Of a stretch of DNA of 64,000 nt, positions 50,928-59,573 are shown piece by piece. The DNA lies in assembly GCA_016935755.1 (NCBI GenBank), contig JAFGQI010000057.1, forward strand, positions 1-64,000. Direction: 5' to 3'. Source of the stretch: Anaerolineales bacterium. Lineage in GTDB: Bacteria > Chloroflexota > Anaerolineae > Anaerolineales > UBA4823. The notes beneath the pieces were generated by a model, which was not told the origin of the DNA, made no database searches, and saw only the letters and a program-made list of their open reading frames with translations. Position 1 is the stretch's first letter. Every line of letters starts with the position of its first letter. The translations under genes were made by a program, and so were the position numbers.

Positions 50928-51908
50928 CTAAACATCAATCGCAGCGATCTTCTTCATTGCAAAATAGCCCGAGATAATCATGATCGCGCCAAGTATCAAC
51001 AGCGGGATGCCCACCATTCGCGTCTCTGGGTTGAAGAACTCTCGCATATATTGCTGGTTCACGACCCACAAAACGAGAGAGACGATGACCGGCATCATCG
51101 CCAGGAACGACCCGGAATACAGCACCTGGGAGGTTAGAACCCGAATCTCACCCTTAATCCGCACCCGTTCTCGGATCGTGTAGGAAATCGTATCCAGGAT
51201 CTCGGCCAGGTTGCCGCCGACTTCACGTTGAACATTCATCGCCGTGATCACCAGATCCAGATCATCGCTGGGGATGCGGCGCAGTAAATTATCCAGCGCC
51301 TGTTCCATTGGCAATCCCAACTGCATCTCTTGAACCACACGCCGAAATTCATCACTGATGGGCGAAGGCATTTCTTTGCTGACGGATTCCAAAGCCTGCA
51401 AGTTGGAATAGCCGGCTCGCAGACCGTTTACCATCAGGTTCAACATGTCGGCCAGCTGGTCACTAAAGCGGGCCAGACGTTTCCCCTGCTGTCGGCGCAC
51501 ATACATCCGAGGGAGAAAGAGACCAACAATTCCCCCAATTGCTGCGGCGATATTTAGTGGATTTTCTCTATTACTGATATAACCGACCAGGAATCCTACC
51601 GCCATAAACGAGATAACCATTGTGGCGAGATACTCTCCGGGTTTAATTTTTAGATCCGCCCGGGCTAACTCCCGGGATATCCCCCCACCAAGCTTCGAGC
51701 CTTCCAGGAGACCATTGACCCAGTCTCCGATTGGGGAAGCCTTTTCTCCGGATTTTTTCTGAGCTGCCAATTCTTCCTGGTCTTCCAGATAGCGTCCCAG
51801 GCGTTCTTCGACTAACGCCCGTTCACCACGAGCCGTTACGGCAATACCGATGACCAAAAGAACTACAACGAGCCCCCCGCCAACGGCTAAGATCAACATG
51901 GGATCCAT
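50928..51908 (-). CDS. tadB: Tad pilus inner-membrane platform protein TadB
   Basis: 326 aa from the ATG at 51908; a GTG two codons earlier is possible. Membrane helices at the N-terminus, residues 90-130 and the C-terminus enclose the T2SSF domain (FSDQLADMLNLMVNGLRAGYSNLQALESV, IRERVRIKGEIRVLTSQV). It is the partner of TadC. AAGG lies ten bases upstream. It follows cpaF by 20 bases. Confidence 0.92.
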   Translation of the reverse strand: MDPMLILAVGGGLVVVLLVIGIAVTARGERALVEERLGRYLEDQEELAAQKKSGEKASPIGDWVNGLLEGSKLGGGISRELARADLKIKPGEYLATMVISFMAVGFLVGYISNRENPLNIAAAIGGIVGLFLPRMYVRRQQGKRLARFSDQLADMLNLMVNGLRAGYSNLQALESVSKEMPSPISDEFRRVVQEMQLGLPMEQALDNLLRRIPSDDLDLVITAMNVQREVGGNLAEILDTISYTIRERVRIKGEIRVLTSQVLYSGSFLAMMPVIVSLVLWVVNQQYMREFFNPETRMVGIPLLILGAIMIISGYFAMKKIAAIDV

Positions 51909-51928
51909 TTGCACATAACCTTTCTGAC

Positions 51929-53335
51929 TTAGAAGCGCCGCCGCTCTCCCAGACCGAAGATTGAAGCAGGTAAATGTATTCCTGACGCCTCAATTTTATC
52001 GATAAATTTAGGACGTAGTCCGGTAGGTCGCAATCTCCCAACTACCTTGCCATTTTCTATCCCAGTCTGTTCAAACAAGAACAGATCGGTCATAGTGATG
52101 ATATCACCTTCCATACCACTGACTTCGGTGATGTTGGTGATTTTTCGGCTGCCATCGCGCATACGCTCCTGGTGAACGATTAAATCGATAGCGGAGGAAA
52201 CCTGCTCGCGAATAGCTCGCACAGGCAAATCCATACCGGCCATCATGGTCATCGTTTCCATACGGGAGAGGGTATCGCGCGGGCCATTGGAGTGCAGCGT
52301 AGTCATTGATCCGTCGTGACCGGTATTCATCGCCTGGAGCATATCAATTGCCGCCTCATCACGAATCTCGCCCACAATGATCCGATCAGGTCGCATACGC
52401 AAGGCATTGATCACCAGCATGCGAATTGTCACCTCGCCACGACCTTCAATATTAGGTGGGCGAGATTCCAGGGTCACCACGTGTTCCTGGCGTAATTGCA
52501 ATTCTGCCGCGTTTTCAATCGTAATAATCCGCTCATCGTTCGGAATATACTGAGACAAGATGTTTAAGAAGGTTGTTTTTCCCGAGCCTGTACCACCCGA
52601 GATGACAATGTTGATGCGCGACTCAACGCATGCTTTGAGAAATTGTACAGCTTCAGTGGTCAAAGTACCAAATTGAATGAGCTGCTCAACCGTTAAGGGG
52701 ATCTTAAAGAATTTTCGGATGGTCAGCACAGGTCCCACCAATGAAATGGGGGGGATGACTGCATTCACGCGCGACCCATCTGGCAAACGCGCATCCACAT
52801 ATGGGCTCGACTCATCGATACGCCGTCCCATAGGCGCCACAATGCGGTCGATAATGCGCATCACATGATCATCGCTCTCAAACGAGATCGGCACTCGGAT
52901 AATTTTACCGGCGCGCTCAACATAGATATTCTTTGCGCCGTTTACCATCACTTCGGTGATAGTCTCATCCTCCAATAGAGGCTGAAGAGGGCCAAATCCC
53001 AGGATTTCCGCAGCAATTTGCTCAAAGAGGCGGTGGCGTTCCGGGCGAGATAGGACAATATTCTCTTCAGAAAGTATCTGTTCGAACAATTCCTGTATCG
53101 TACCCCGCACATCACTTTTCGAGATATCCATCGTCGGGTCAAGCTCAGCAAGTAAACGATTCTGTACCCGCGTCTTCAAATCCATGTAAGTATCGCGCTG
53201 CGAGCTAACACCTGGTGGGGCAACACGCCGGGCTTGCAGATTTACCAGCCGCGAAGCCCCCTCACCACTTTCACCCCCGCCACTGTTTTGAGGTGTCTTC
53301 CCCTGGCCCTGTTCTATCCGTTTTAGTAAAGACAT
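51929..53335 (-). CDS. cpaF: Tad pilus assembly ATPase CpaF/TadA
   Basis: 468 aa. Secretion ATPase of the VirB11/GspE class: Walker A ISGGTGSGKTTFLN, Asp box VTLESRPPN, Walker B RPDRIIVGEIRDEAAID, His box GSMTTLHSN. The N-terminal 80 residues are a disordered linker plus helical domain. It powers extension, and in some systems retraction, of Flp pili. AGGAGG eight bases upstream of the ATG. Lies between cpaE and tadB. Confidence 0.95.
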   Translation of the reverse strand: MSLLKRIEQGQGKTPQNSGGGESGEGASRLVNLQARRVAPPGVSSQRDTYMDLKTRVQNRLLAELDPTMDISKSDVRGTIQELFEQILSEENIVLSRPERHRLFEQIAAEILGFGPLQPLLEDETITEVMVNGAKNIYVERAGKIIRVPISFESDDHVMRIIDRIVAPMGRRIDESSPYVDARLPDGSRVNAVIPPISLVGPVLTIRKFFKIPLTVEQLIQFGTLTTEAVQFLKACVESRINIVISGGTGSGKTTFLNILSQYIPNDERIITIENAAELQLRQEHVVTLESRPPNIEGRGEVTIRMLVINALRMRPDRIIVGEIRDEAAIDMLQAMNTGHDGSMTTLHSNGPRDTLSRMETMTMMAGMDLPVRAIREQVSSAIDLIVHQERMRDGSRKITNITEVSGMEGDIITMTDLFLFEQTGIENGKVVGRLRPTGLRPKFIDKIEASGIHLPASIFGLGERRRF

Positions 53336-53363
53336 ACCACTCGCCTCCTGATTTTACAATCGC

Positions 53364-54608
53364 TTATCGCTTCTTCAATACCTTTATATTGGATCTCGTT
53401 TCTGTCGATAGTTCTGTTATGCGTTGTCGCACTGCCTCAGCAAGAGATAGAAAGCACTTCGAAATTGGCTTTGTACGGTCGCCAAGCATAAATGGCACCC
53501 CGCGGTTAATCGAAGGGATGATGACCCTTTCTTCGAAGGGGATGACTACTGCGATATCATGTTTGAAACTTTCGCTGATTTTTTCAGGCAATATACCGAT
53601 GCGCTTATCAAAGCGATTCATTACAAACAGGATCCTTTGGCGATCGATTTTCATCACATCCGCCAGATCCAAGAAAAGGCGCGCATTCTTGATAGAAGGT
53701 ATATCCTGAGTTGTAATCAAGATGACCATATCACAGGCATCCATAGCAGACAATACAACATCCGTCAAAGTAGAGGATGTATCGACGACGACATAGGAGA
53801 ACATCTGGCAGAGAAATTCTAATACTTTAGCAAACTGCTCACCGGTGATGCTTTCTGCGTATTCCGGGTGTGTGGGGGCGGCCAAAAGTTTCACCCCAGA
53901 GACCGCATGATGGATTAAAACCTCATTGACGATTTCCAGGTCCAGCTCATCCGCTCGTGATCCCAAATCCAAAACACTATTCTTGACCTGCTCATTCATA
54001 AATACGGCAACATCGCCATACTGCAGATTTGCATCAACCAGGACTACCGGTGTTTCATCATTGTGGAGAGCAATTGCCAGATTTACTGCCAATGTCGTGG
54101 TTCCAGTGCCGCCCTTCGGGCTATATAAGACAATTACCTTGCCCAGTGAGGTCGCGGGAGTAGACATCGACAGTCCAGCCGTTACCCCCTTCCCCGGAGA
54201 GAGTACTGTTTTTGCGCGCTCATCATGCGCCATTTTCCCAGCGCGCCGGATGGCAGAGGTCAATTCCTCCACCGCAGGCGGTTTAGTGAGAAAATCATGG
54301 GCGCCAGCTTGCATCGCCCGACGCATGTAGTTGGGGTCACCTTGTACCGAGAGAATGACTATCTGGGTGACTGGATTGTTTTGCCGGATAACTTCTGTGG
54401 CAGTGATACCATCCATATCCGGCATGTTAATATCCATCAACACCACATCTGGATGAAGCTCTTTGGCGCCATCAACTCCTGAGCGCCCAGTACCCGCGGT
54501 CCCAACAACCTCGATGTCGTTTTCGAATTGCAAAATTTTGCGGATATTCTCGCGCGTTTCGGCTACATCATCAACGATGAGCACCCTGATTTTCTGATCA
54601 GCTGCCAT
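53364..54608 (-). CDS. cpaE: CpaE/TadZ-like protein: receiver domain plus MinD-type ATPase
   Basis: 414 aa. Residues 6-125 are a CheY-like receiver with acidic pair D13/D14, phosphoacceptor D59 (VVLMDINMPDMDG) and the lysine of HDFLTKPP. Residues 150-414 are a MinD/ParA ATPase with the deviant Walker A SPKGGTGTTTLAVNLA and VVLVDANLQYGD. TadZ/CpaE positions the pilus machine at the pole. Many CpaE receivers lack the acidic site; here it is intact, so phosphorylation could control pilus placement. It precedes cpaF by 28 bases. Confidence 0.92.
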   Translation of the reverse strand: MAADQKIRVLIVDDVAETRENIRKILQFENDIEVVGTAGTGRSGVDGAKELHPDVVLMDINMPDMDGITATEVIRQNNPVTQIVILSVQGDPNYMRRAMQAGAHDFLTKPPAVEELTSAIRRAGKMAHDERAKTVLSPGKGVTAGLSMSTPATSLGKVIVLYSPKGGTGTTTLAVNLAIALHNDETPVVLVDANLQYGDVAVFMNEQVKNSVLDLGSRADELDLEIVNEVLIHHAVSGVKLLAAPTHPEYAESITGEQFAKVLEFLCQMFSYVVVDTSSTLTDVVLSAMDACDMVILITTQDIPSIKNARLFLDLADVMKIDRQRILFVMNRFDKRIGILPEKISESFKHDIAVVIPFEERVIIPSINRGVPFMLGDRTKPISKCFLSLAEAVRQRITELSTETRSNIKVLKKR

Positions 54609-54637
54609 TCAGTCTGTTCTCGCTCCCGAACCTGGTG

Positions 54638-55759
54638 CTACTTCTTTTCTGCCTCAGACTGCGCGGTTGGCAGGAGAGGTTGATCAACCCGCGGATGAAG
54701 CCCATAAGGCAGCTTGACCGGCACCGGGATTCGATACTGATCCAGTAAGAACTGCAGAGTGACCGGGTTGATCTCAATCCGGGTCTGATCCTTGGGATTA
54801 CGTAAGGCCAGGGTCAGTTGGGCGCCGTTAAACATCAAATAGTTTAAGGTGACCGCATCCTGCGGAGCGACTATCAAAGTAATCGTCTCTGGCTTAGGTA
54901 TGGGGGTAGGGGTCGGCTGCGGCTGATTGCCGGCGGCTGTCGCCTGCGGTTTAGCCTGGGCAGCCTCTTGCCCTGCCAGGGGGAAATCCCCGACCTGGAG
55001 AACAACCGCATCCTGCAGCAGCATCTGGCTGACGACCCGAGGGCGTTGAGATTCGATGGGGAAAACATACACAGCCTGTCCCAAAACAGGGTCAATGACC
55101 GTCTTGCCAAAAACCCCTGTGCTAATATCCACTGTCAGGGGATCATTTTGCTTCGACTCGGGATTCGGTGGGCCAGAAGCGATCACCAACCCCGTTACAT
55201 TGGGCAAGATGGACTGAAAATCAGTGTCCAAATCAACGAAGGCCAGTGTAACCATCAAATTGACGTGGTCGCCAGGCCGGGGCGCATAAGAAACACTGGA
55301 AAGGCGGTTGACGGGTATTGAGACTGCCAACATACCGGTGGGAATATTGGGAGACCAGGTAGAGCCACCCATGTACAGAATATCCCCCGCGCCCACCAAC
55401 ATGCTTTCCATGATTGGCGTGTTCGCGTCCAGATCCATTTTTGTTTGTTTATTGAGAAGATTGGCTTTTTCGGCCTCGGTAAACATGCCTGGAGAGACAT
55501 ATTCCTTGGGCCAGGATACCGCCTGGATAACCTTCTCTTCTGTTTTCCCGTCCGGACCGACAAAATCCTTCTCCGAGAAGACATGCCCTTTTGCAAGCTT
55601 TCCCCCGATGACGATATATACTTTCTCCGGGGCAATGGTAGGTGTGAGTTGTGCGGTTGAGGGCTTGGGTTTCAAGATAGTCTGATAGACCACCAGGACT
55701 GCTGCCAGGCCCAATATCAATATAAACGCCAGGTAAAAAAAGATCCGGCCGCGACGCAT
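54638..55759 (-). CDS. cpaB: Flp pilus assembly protein CpaB/RcpC (SAF domain)
   Basis: 373 aa. One N-terminal membrane helix (residues 6-26), then a SAF/RcpC region: IVIGGKLAKGHVFSEKDFV, MLAVSIPVNRLSSVSYAPRPGDHVNLMVT, and a Pro/Gln-rich stretch before the conserved tail ITLIVAPQDAVTLNYLMFNG. In diderms CpaB works with the secretin; none is encoded here. GGGAGG precedes the ATG. A terminator separates it from flp. Confidence 0.92.
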   Translation of the reverse strand: MRRGRIFFYLAFILILGLAAVLVVYQTILKPKPSTAQLTPTIAPEKVYIVIGGKLAKGHVFSEKDFVGPDGKTEEKVIQAVSWPKEYVSPGMFTEAEKANLLNKQTKMDLDANTPIMESMLVGAGDILYMGGSTWSPNIPTGMLAVSIPVNRLSSVSYAPRPGDHVNLMVTLAFVDLDTDFQSILPNVTGLVIASGPPNPESKQNDPLTVDISTGVFGKTVIDPVLGQAVYVFPIESQRPRVVSQMLLQDAVVLQVGDFPLAGQEAAQAKPQATAAGNQPQPTPTPIPKPETITLIVAPQDAVTLNYLMFNGAQLTLALRNPKDQTRIEINPVTLQFLLDQYRIPVPVKLPYGLHPRVDQPLLPTAQSEAEKK

Positions 55760-55844
55760 AGGTGCCTCCCATTCTTAAAAGTCTAGTTTAACTAATCATA
55801 CACTTTTAAGGGTAAAAGTCAAGATGCATATTCAATCAAAAATG

Positions 55845-55873
55845 AAAGGCCCTGCCATTTTGGCAAGGCCTTT
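55845..55873 (-). terminator. Hairpin terminator after flp
   Basis: Nested complementary arms AAAGGCC/GGCCTTT enclosing TGCCA/TGGCA with a four-base loop, followed on the minus strand by CATTTTTG. Placed between the pilin gene and the rest of the Tad unit, it would make the pilin more abundant than the machinery, with read-through supplying the downstream genes. Confidence 0.8.
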
Positions 55874-55940
55874 ACGCAAATTTTATTACTTTCTAACTTC
55901 GATTGCTGGACCTACGCCAATCTGCAATCGATGAATAAGA

Positions 55941-56087
55941 CTAGATGTTGTGGACGATGTTGCTGAAGACATTACCAATTGCCGGGCCAAGCAGGGCAAG
56001 AATGACAATCACAACAATCGCGACCAAAACAAGAATCAACGCATATTCGACCATCCCCTGGCCTTTTTCCTTAGGAGCGAACAACAT
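55941..56087 (-). CDS. flp: Flp-type pilin
   Basis: 48 aa from the ATG at 56087, with AGGAGG ten bases upstream. The prepilin site is APKEKG-QGMVEYALILV: cleavage after Gly9 leaves glutamate at +5 and tyrosine at +6, as in Flp pilins, then a long hydrophobic helix and a short GNVFSNIVHNI tail. Mature length about 39 aa. No prepilin peptidase lies in the window. An in-frame ATG 15 codons earlier exists, but the start at 56087 has the better ribosome site. Confidence 0.93.
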   Translation of the reverse strand: MLFAPKEKGQGMVEYALILVLVAIVVIVILALLGPAIGNVFSNIVHNI

Positions 56088-56136
56088 GACTTTTTCACCT
56101 CCTTTCAGTTCATAGGATACTTTCACAATCATATGT

Positions 56137-56165
56137 ATTATAGAAAATTATCATCGAAAAAGCAA
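56137..56165 (-). promoter_or_regulatory. Promoter of flp and the Tad unit
   Basis: TTGCTT (56160-56165), 17-base spacer, TATAAT (56137-56142). Start expected near 56130, giving a 43-base leader. Confidence 0.78.
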
Positions 56166-56219
56166 TAGTTTTAGGTCGATAAAGCCCTTTCAAATCTGCA
56201 AAGAGTAGCCCAGCATGGA

Positions 56220-57275
56220 CTAACCAGCCATCATCACTGGAGGCATCTGAAAAGCTACGCGGCATCCTTTCCCAACCAGGCTATCCAGTTCAAGCTCTCC
56301 GCCCAACATTTCCACACGATCACGGATTACTTTTAGACCCATACCACCTTTCTCGACCAGGCTGCCGGTATCGAACCCTTTACCGTTATCTTCTACCGTT
56401 ACCCGAAGAATCGTCTCTCCCATATCGAGCAGCACCTTCACTTCCGTCGCCTGACTGTGCCGGGTCACATTATTCAATAATTCCTGTATAGCCCGGAAAA
56501 TCATAACTTCTTGATAGGATTCCAACCGCCGCTCGTTTCCTGTGACCGTTAAATTAACATTCAAGTTCGATTGCTCTTTGAAAGCATCCAGGTAGCGCTT
56601 TAAGGTTGGCACCAGGCCAAGATCATCCAACATCATCGGGCGAAGTTCGAAAATGAAGTCGCGCACCTTGCGGAAAGTTGTGGTTGCAGCCACCTTTAGA
56701 TTAGTTAGTTCTTCCTTGGCTTTTGCTGAGTCTACTTCAAACAGGCGCATGGCAATCTCGGTTTGCAAGATAAAGTTCGAGAGCGCTTGAGCTGGGCCAT
56801 CATGCATCTGGCGTGACAGGCGTTGGCGCTCAGATTCCTGCGCCTGGATCATCATTTCGACCGTTTCTGCAGCAACTGAAGCATTTCTTGCCGCGCCGCC
56901 GCCAGGAATTCCCCCTTCCAGAGCGTGATACACCTGCTCTAACAAAGCCACGTGCCGGTTCAGGTGCGTCTGGTCACTCTGCAATTTTTCAACTTGACCT
57001 CGCATCACAAAGAGACGCTGCTGCGCATCCAGGGCTGAATCATAAGCCATACGGATATCCGCTCGCGGCAGGCTGTCAAACTGTGATTGCACAAGTTGCA
57101 GATGGGCGGTGATCGAAGCATTTCGCTGGGTAATTTTGTTGACTTCCGATTTGCTCTGCTCGAGCATTAAGGCGATCTCTTTTAATTCGCGACGAGACTG
57201 TTCCAACTCGGCTTGAACCTTCTCCCGGAGTGTACCCCAGAAATCTGCCTCTGTCTGAATTGCATTGCTATCCAT
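56220..57275 (-). CDS. Soluble DegS-like sensor histidine kinase
   Basis: 351 aa, no membrane helix. Residues 15-125 are coiled coil. The HisKA_3 box has the phosphoacceptor H158 in RQMHDGPAQAL; the ATPase part has ELLNNVTRHSQATEV (N box), VEDNGKGFDTG and GGMGLKVIRDRVEMLGG. Like DegS, it probably senses a cytoplasmic signal or partner. It is six bases downstream of its response regulator gene and directly upstream of flp, so the pair may control pilus genes. Confidence 0.92.
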   Translation of the reverse strand: MDSNAIQTEADFWGTLREKVQAELEQSRRELKEIALMLEQSKSEVNKITQRNASITAHLQLVQSQFDSLPRADIRMAYDSALDAQQRLFVMRGQVEKLQSDQTHLNRHVALLEQVYHALEGGIPGGGAARNASVAAETVEMMIQAQESERQRLSRQMHDGPAQALSNFILQTEIAMRLFEVDSAKAKEELTNLKVAATTTFRKVRDFIFELRPMMLDDLGLVPTLKRYLDAFKEQSNLNVNLTVTGNERRLESYQEVMIFRAIQELLNNVTRHSQATEVKVLLDMGETILRVTVEDNGKGFDTGSLVEKGGMGLKVIRDRVEMLGGELELDSLVGKGCRVAFQMPPVMMAG

Positions 57276-57281
57276 ATGTCT

Positions 57282-57983
57282 TCACTCCTCATTGCCCGCG
57301 CTATGATTGTATAGGCGCACCCATCCCTGGCGCAGCGCATATAAGGCTGCCTGGGTTCGGTCGCCTACCCCAAGTTTTCGTAAGATTGCGGTCAGATGGT
57401 TCTTTACCGTTTGATGGCTGATGCCTAGCTCAATCGCAATTTCCTTATTGCTCATCCCGCGAGTCAGGCATAACAGCACCTCCATCTCGCGGGGGGATAA
57501 TGGTTCAAACGGATCGCCAGGATCACTGTACTGCCGCATAGCGCTTTCAGATTGTCCCCTCAACCACCTCTCTAAACTCGCACCATCCATCTCCTGGCTG
57601 CCCAGGATGAACTTTCCGCCAGCCACTTTACGGACAATCCCCAACAGTATGTCAGGTTGGATATCTTTTGTACAATAAGCAGCCGCTCCAGCCCGCATAG
57701 CATGGATGGCTTGCTCAGCATCATCATAGGCGGTCAGTAAGATAATCCGGGTGGGGATTTTTTCAGCAATCGCCATCCGGGTAACCTGGTGACCATTTAA
57801 TTGGGGTAAATTTACGTCCACGATAGCTACCAGAGGTCTGTGTTGGCGAATGAGCTCCAATCCCCTGGCGCCATCCGCCGCCTGCCCCACAACCAGAAAA
57901 TCCGGCTCTAAGGTCAGCGAGCCGACCACCCCCTCGCGGAACAACGGATGGTCATCAACCACCACAATCGTTATTCTATCCAT
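57282..57983 (-). CDS. NarL/DegU-type response regulator
   Basis: 233 aa. Receiver domain with D10/D11, phosphoacceptor D56 (VAIVDVNLPQLNG) and the conserved lysine in YCTKDIQ; a C-terminal LuxR helix-turn-helix with LSPREMEVLLCLTRGMSNKEIA and VKNHLTAILRKLGV. Partner of the DegS-like kinase encoded next. GGTGAG precedes the ATG by five bases. Control of the downstream Tad unit is inferred from position. Confidence 0.93.
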   Translation of the reverse strand: MDRITIVVVDDHPLFREGVVGSLTLEPDFLVVGQAADGARGLELIRQHRPLVAIVDVNLPQLNGHQVTRMAIAEKIPTRIILLTAYDDAEQAIHAMRAGAAAYCTKDIQPDILLGIVRKVAGGKFILGSQEMDGASLERWLRGQSESAMRQYSDPGDPFEPLSPREMEVLLCLTRGMSNKEIAIELGISHQTVKNHLTAILRKLGVGDRTQAALYALRQGWVRLYNHSAGNEE

Positions 57984-58018
57984 ATCTTCTCACCCATTGT
58001 TTTATCTGACCTATGATG

Positions 58019-58047
58019 AGTATAGCACATGAATATCATCCCGGCAA
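58019..58047 (-). promoter_or_regulatory. Promoter of the two-component pair
   Basis: TTGCCG (58042-58047), 17-base spacer, TATACT (58019-58024). Start expected near 58012, 30 bases before the response regulator ATG. Confidence 0.72.
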
Positions 58048-58078
58048 AGAGGCAACTTGACAAAACCCAAGATTATTC

Positions 58079-59572
58079 CTATTTACCAGCCTGTCCATTC
58101 CAGCGGTAAACCGCCATGTTTTCAGCCCCGAGCATCGGGGCGAACCGGCCTTGAGTGAGAAAAATCTGATCCGCCTGCTGCACCAGTTTTGGATACCATC
58201 CCGGAAAGGTGACCAGGTAATCTGCCTGGCGATCTCCCAGAAATTGCGCCAGCCGTTCTTCATTCCGCAGATAGGGGATCACTTCAGGAGAAATTAATCC
58301 TGCCAGATCGATTAATTCTCGTTCACCAAAATATCCTAATGCACCAATGTCATGCGCCGCCACCTTATCCCCAGGCAAAGTGTTGGCAGTGATCCACCGG
58401 GCAGCATCCACCATTTCACTCTCGATAAAAGCGACATCCAATGCGTAAGACCGGCAGCCTAAAATCCAAAACAGCGCCCATACTAGATACAAGGAGTAAT
58501 TCCAGGTGCGCCACAATACCCTTCGCCATTGGTTAGGGTGATAAGTGCGCAAGATATCCCCCAGGCGCCATAAGGACCAAACAAAGTAAATGATCATCGC
58601 TGGCATGGCATACCGCCCATGCTGGTAGGTTACCGGCAATCTGAAAGCATATAACCCCAGATATCCCAGCAGCCATGCCGCGCCAGCCAGCCAACCCCAT
58701 GCTCTGCGACGCGCCGAGTGATAGAGACCCAACACAAAGGCGGGTAATAATAAAATTCCCACTCCAACCAGAGGTAATTGAAGCTGGTCCAACAGGCGCT
58801 GCCAGTATGCAAGCTGCTGATAGGCAGCATATTCCGCTTGCTTGGCAAAAAAAGTGTTGGGCCAGATAGAGGCAGATAAAACCAGGTTGAAGGTTAAATA
58901 ACAGGCGACCAATACACCTGCACTCAGCGTAAAGTTGCCAGCGGCTCTGAGCCGCTTTCTCCACCCTTGCACATTAAGGAGAATCATCAATACCACTGGG
59001 CCTACCAGTGTCAAGCCATCTGGTCTTACCCAGATGCTCAAGCCAACGAAGACTCCCAGTCTCGACCAGCGCGGGTTCGGAGAAACCAGCTCAACCAGCA
59101 CCAGTAGAATCAGCAGGCTAAAAAGCAATGTTTCCATTCCAGAGCCTGCCGCCCACACCAGATGCCATTCAAATACCAGGATGATGCCAATCCACAAGGA
59201 TGGTTTGGCAGTGGGAGAACCCGACAGGCTGCTGGCGCGCATCCCAACCATACCAATCGTAAAAAGCAGCGCCCAGCCCAGCAGATATGTCCAAACATAC
59301 GGCCCTAAATGGAGTACATGACTGATCGCCAATAATCCTGACCATAGGGGTGAAGTGGAACCTGCCGAAGGCTGCCCGGGTATAAAGGCCCATTCGCCCT
59401 GCTGTCCAAGGTTTCGGGCGTAGGTCTGATGAATCCAGGCATCATCCAAAGGGAAACCCAACCGGTAAACTAAGGCAGAAACAATCAGATATACCAGCAA
59501 AGACAGGCCAGACAAGATCGCCAGCCAAAGGTATGCCCTGGAATGTTCACTTAAGCAGATTTTTGGAACCAC
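58079..59572 (-). CDS. GT-C fold polytopic glycosyltransferase-like protein
   Basis: 497 aa, about 11 membrane helices. The first extracytoplasmic loop has PLDDAWIHQTYARNLGQQG with an acidic pair typical of lipid-sugar-dependent GT-C enzymes, followed by PSAGSTSPLWSG. The C-terminal soluble part holds AAHDIGALGYFGERELIDLAGL, a block common in this uncharacterised group. The start is a GTG with GGTGAG eight bases ahead. Last gene of the second membrane block. Confidence 0.8.
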   Translation of the reverse strand: MVPKICLSEHSRAYLWLAILSGLSLLVYLIVSALVYRLGFPLDDAWIHQTYARNLGQQGEWAFIPGQPSAGSTSPLWSGLLAISHVLHLGPYVWTYLLGWALLFTIGMVGMRASSLSGSPTAKPSLWIGIILVFEWHLVWAAGSGMETLLFSLLILLVLVELVSPNPRWSRLGVFVGLSIWVRPDGLTLVGPVVLMILLNVQGWRKRLRAAGNFTLSAGVLVACYLTFNLVLSASIWPNTFFAKQAEYAAYQQLAYWQRLLDQLQLPLVGVGILLLPAFVLGLYHSARRRAWGWLAGAAWLLGYLGLYAFRLPVTYQHGRYAMPAMIIYFVWSLWRLGDILRTYHPNQWRRVLWRTWNYSLYLVWALFWILGCRSYALDVAFIESEMVDAARWITANTLPGDKVAAHDIGALGYFGERELIDLAGLISPEVIPYLRNEERLAQFLGDRQADYLVTFPGWYPKLVQQADQIFLTQGRFAPMLGAENMAVYRWNGQAGK

Positions 59573-59573
59573 G

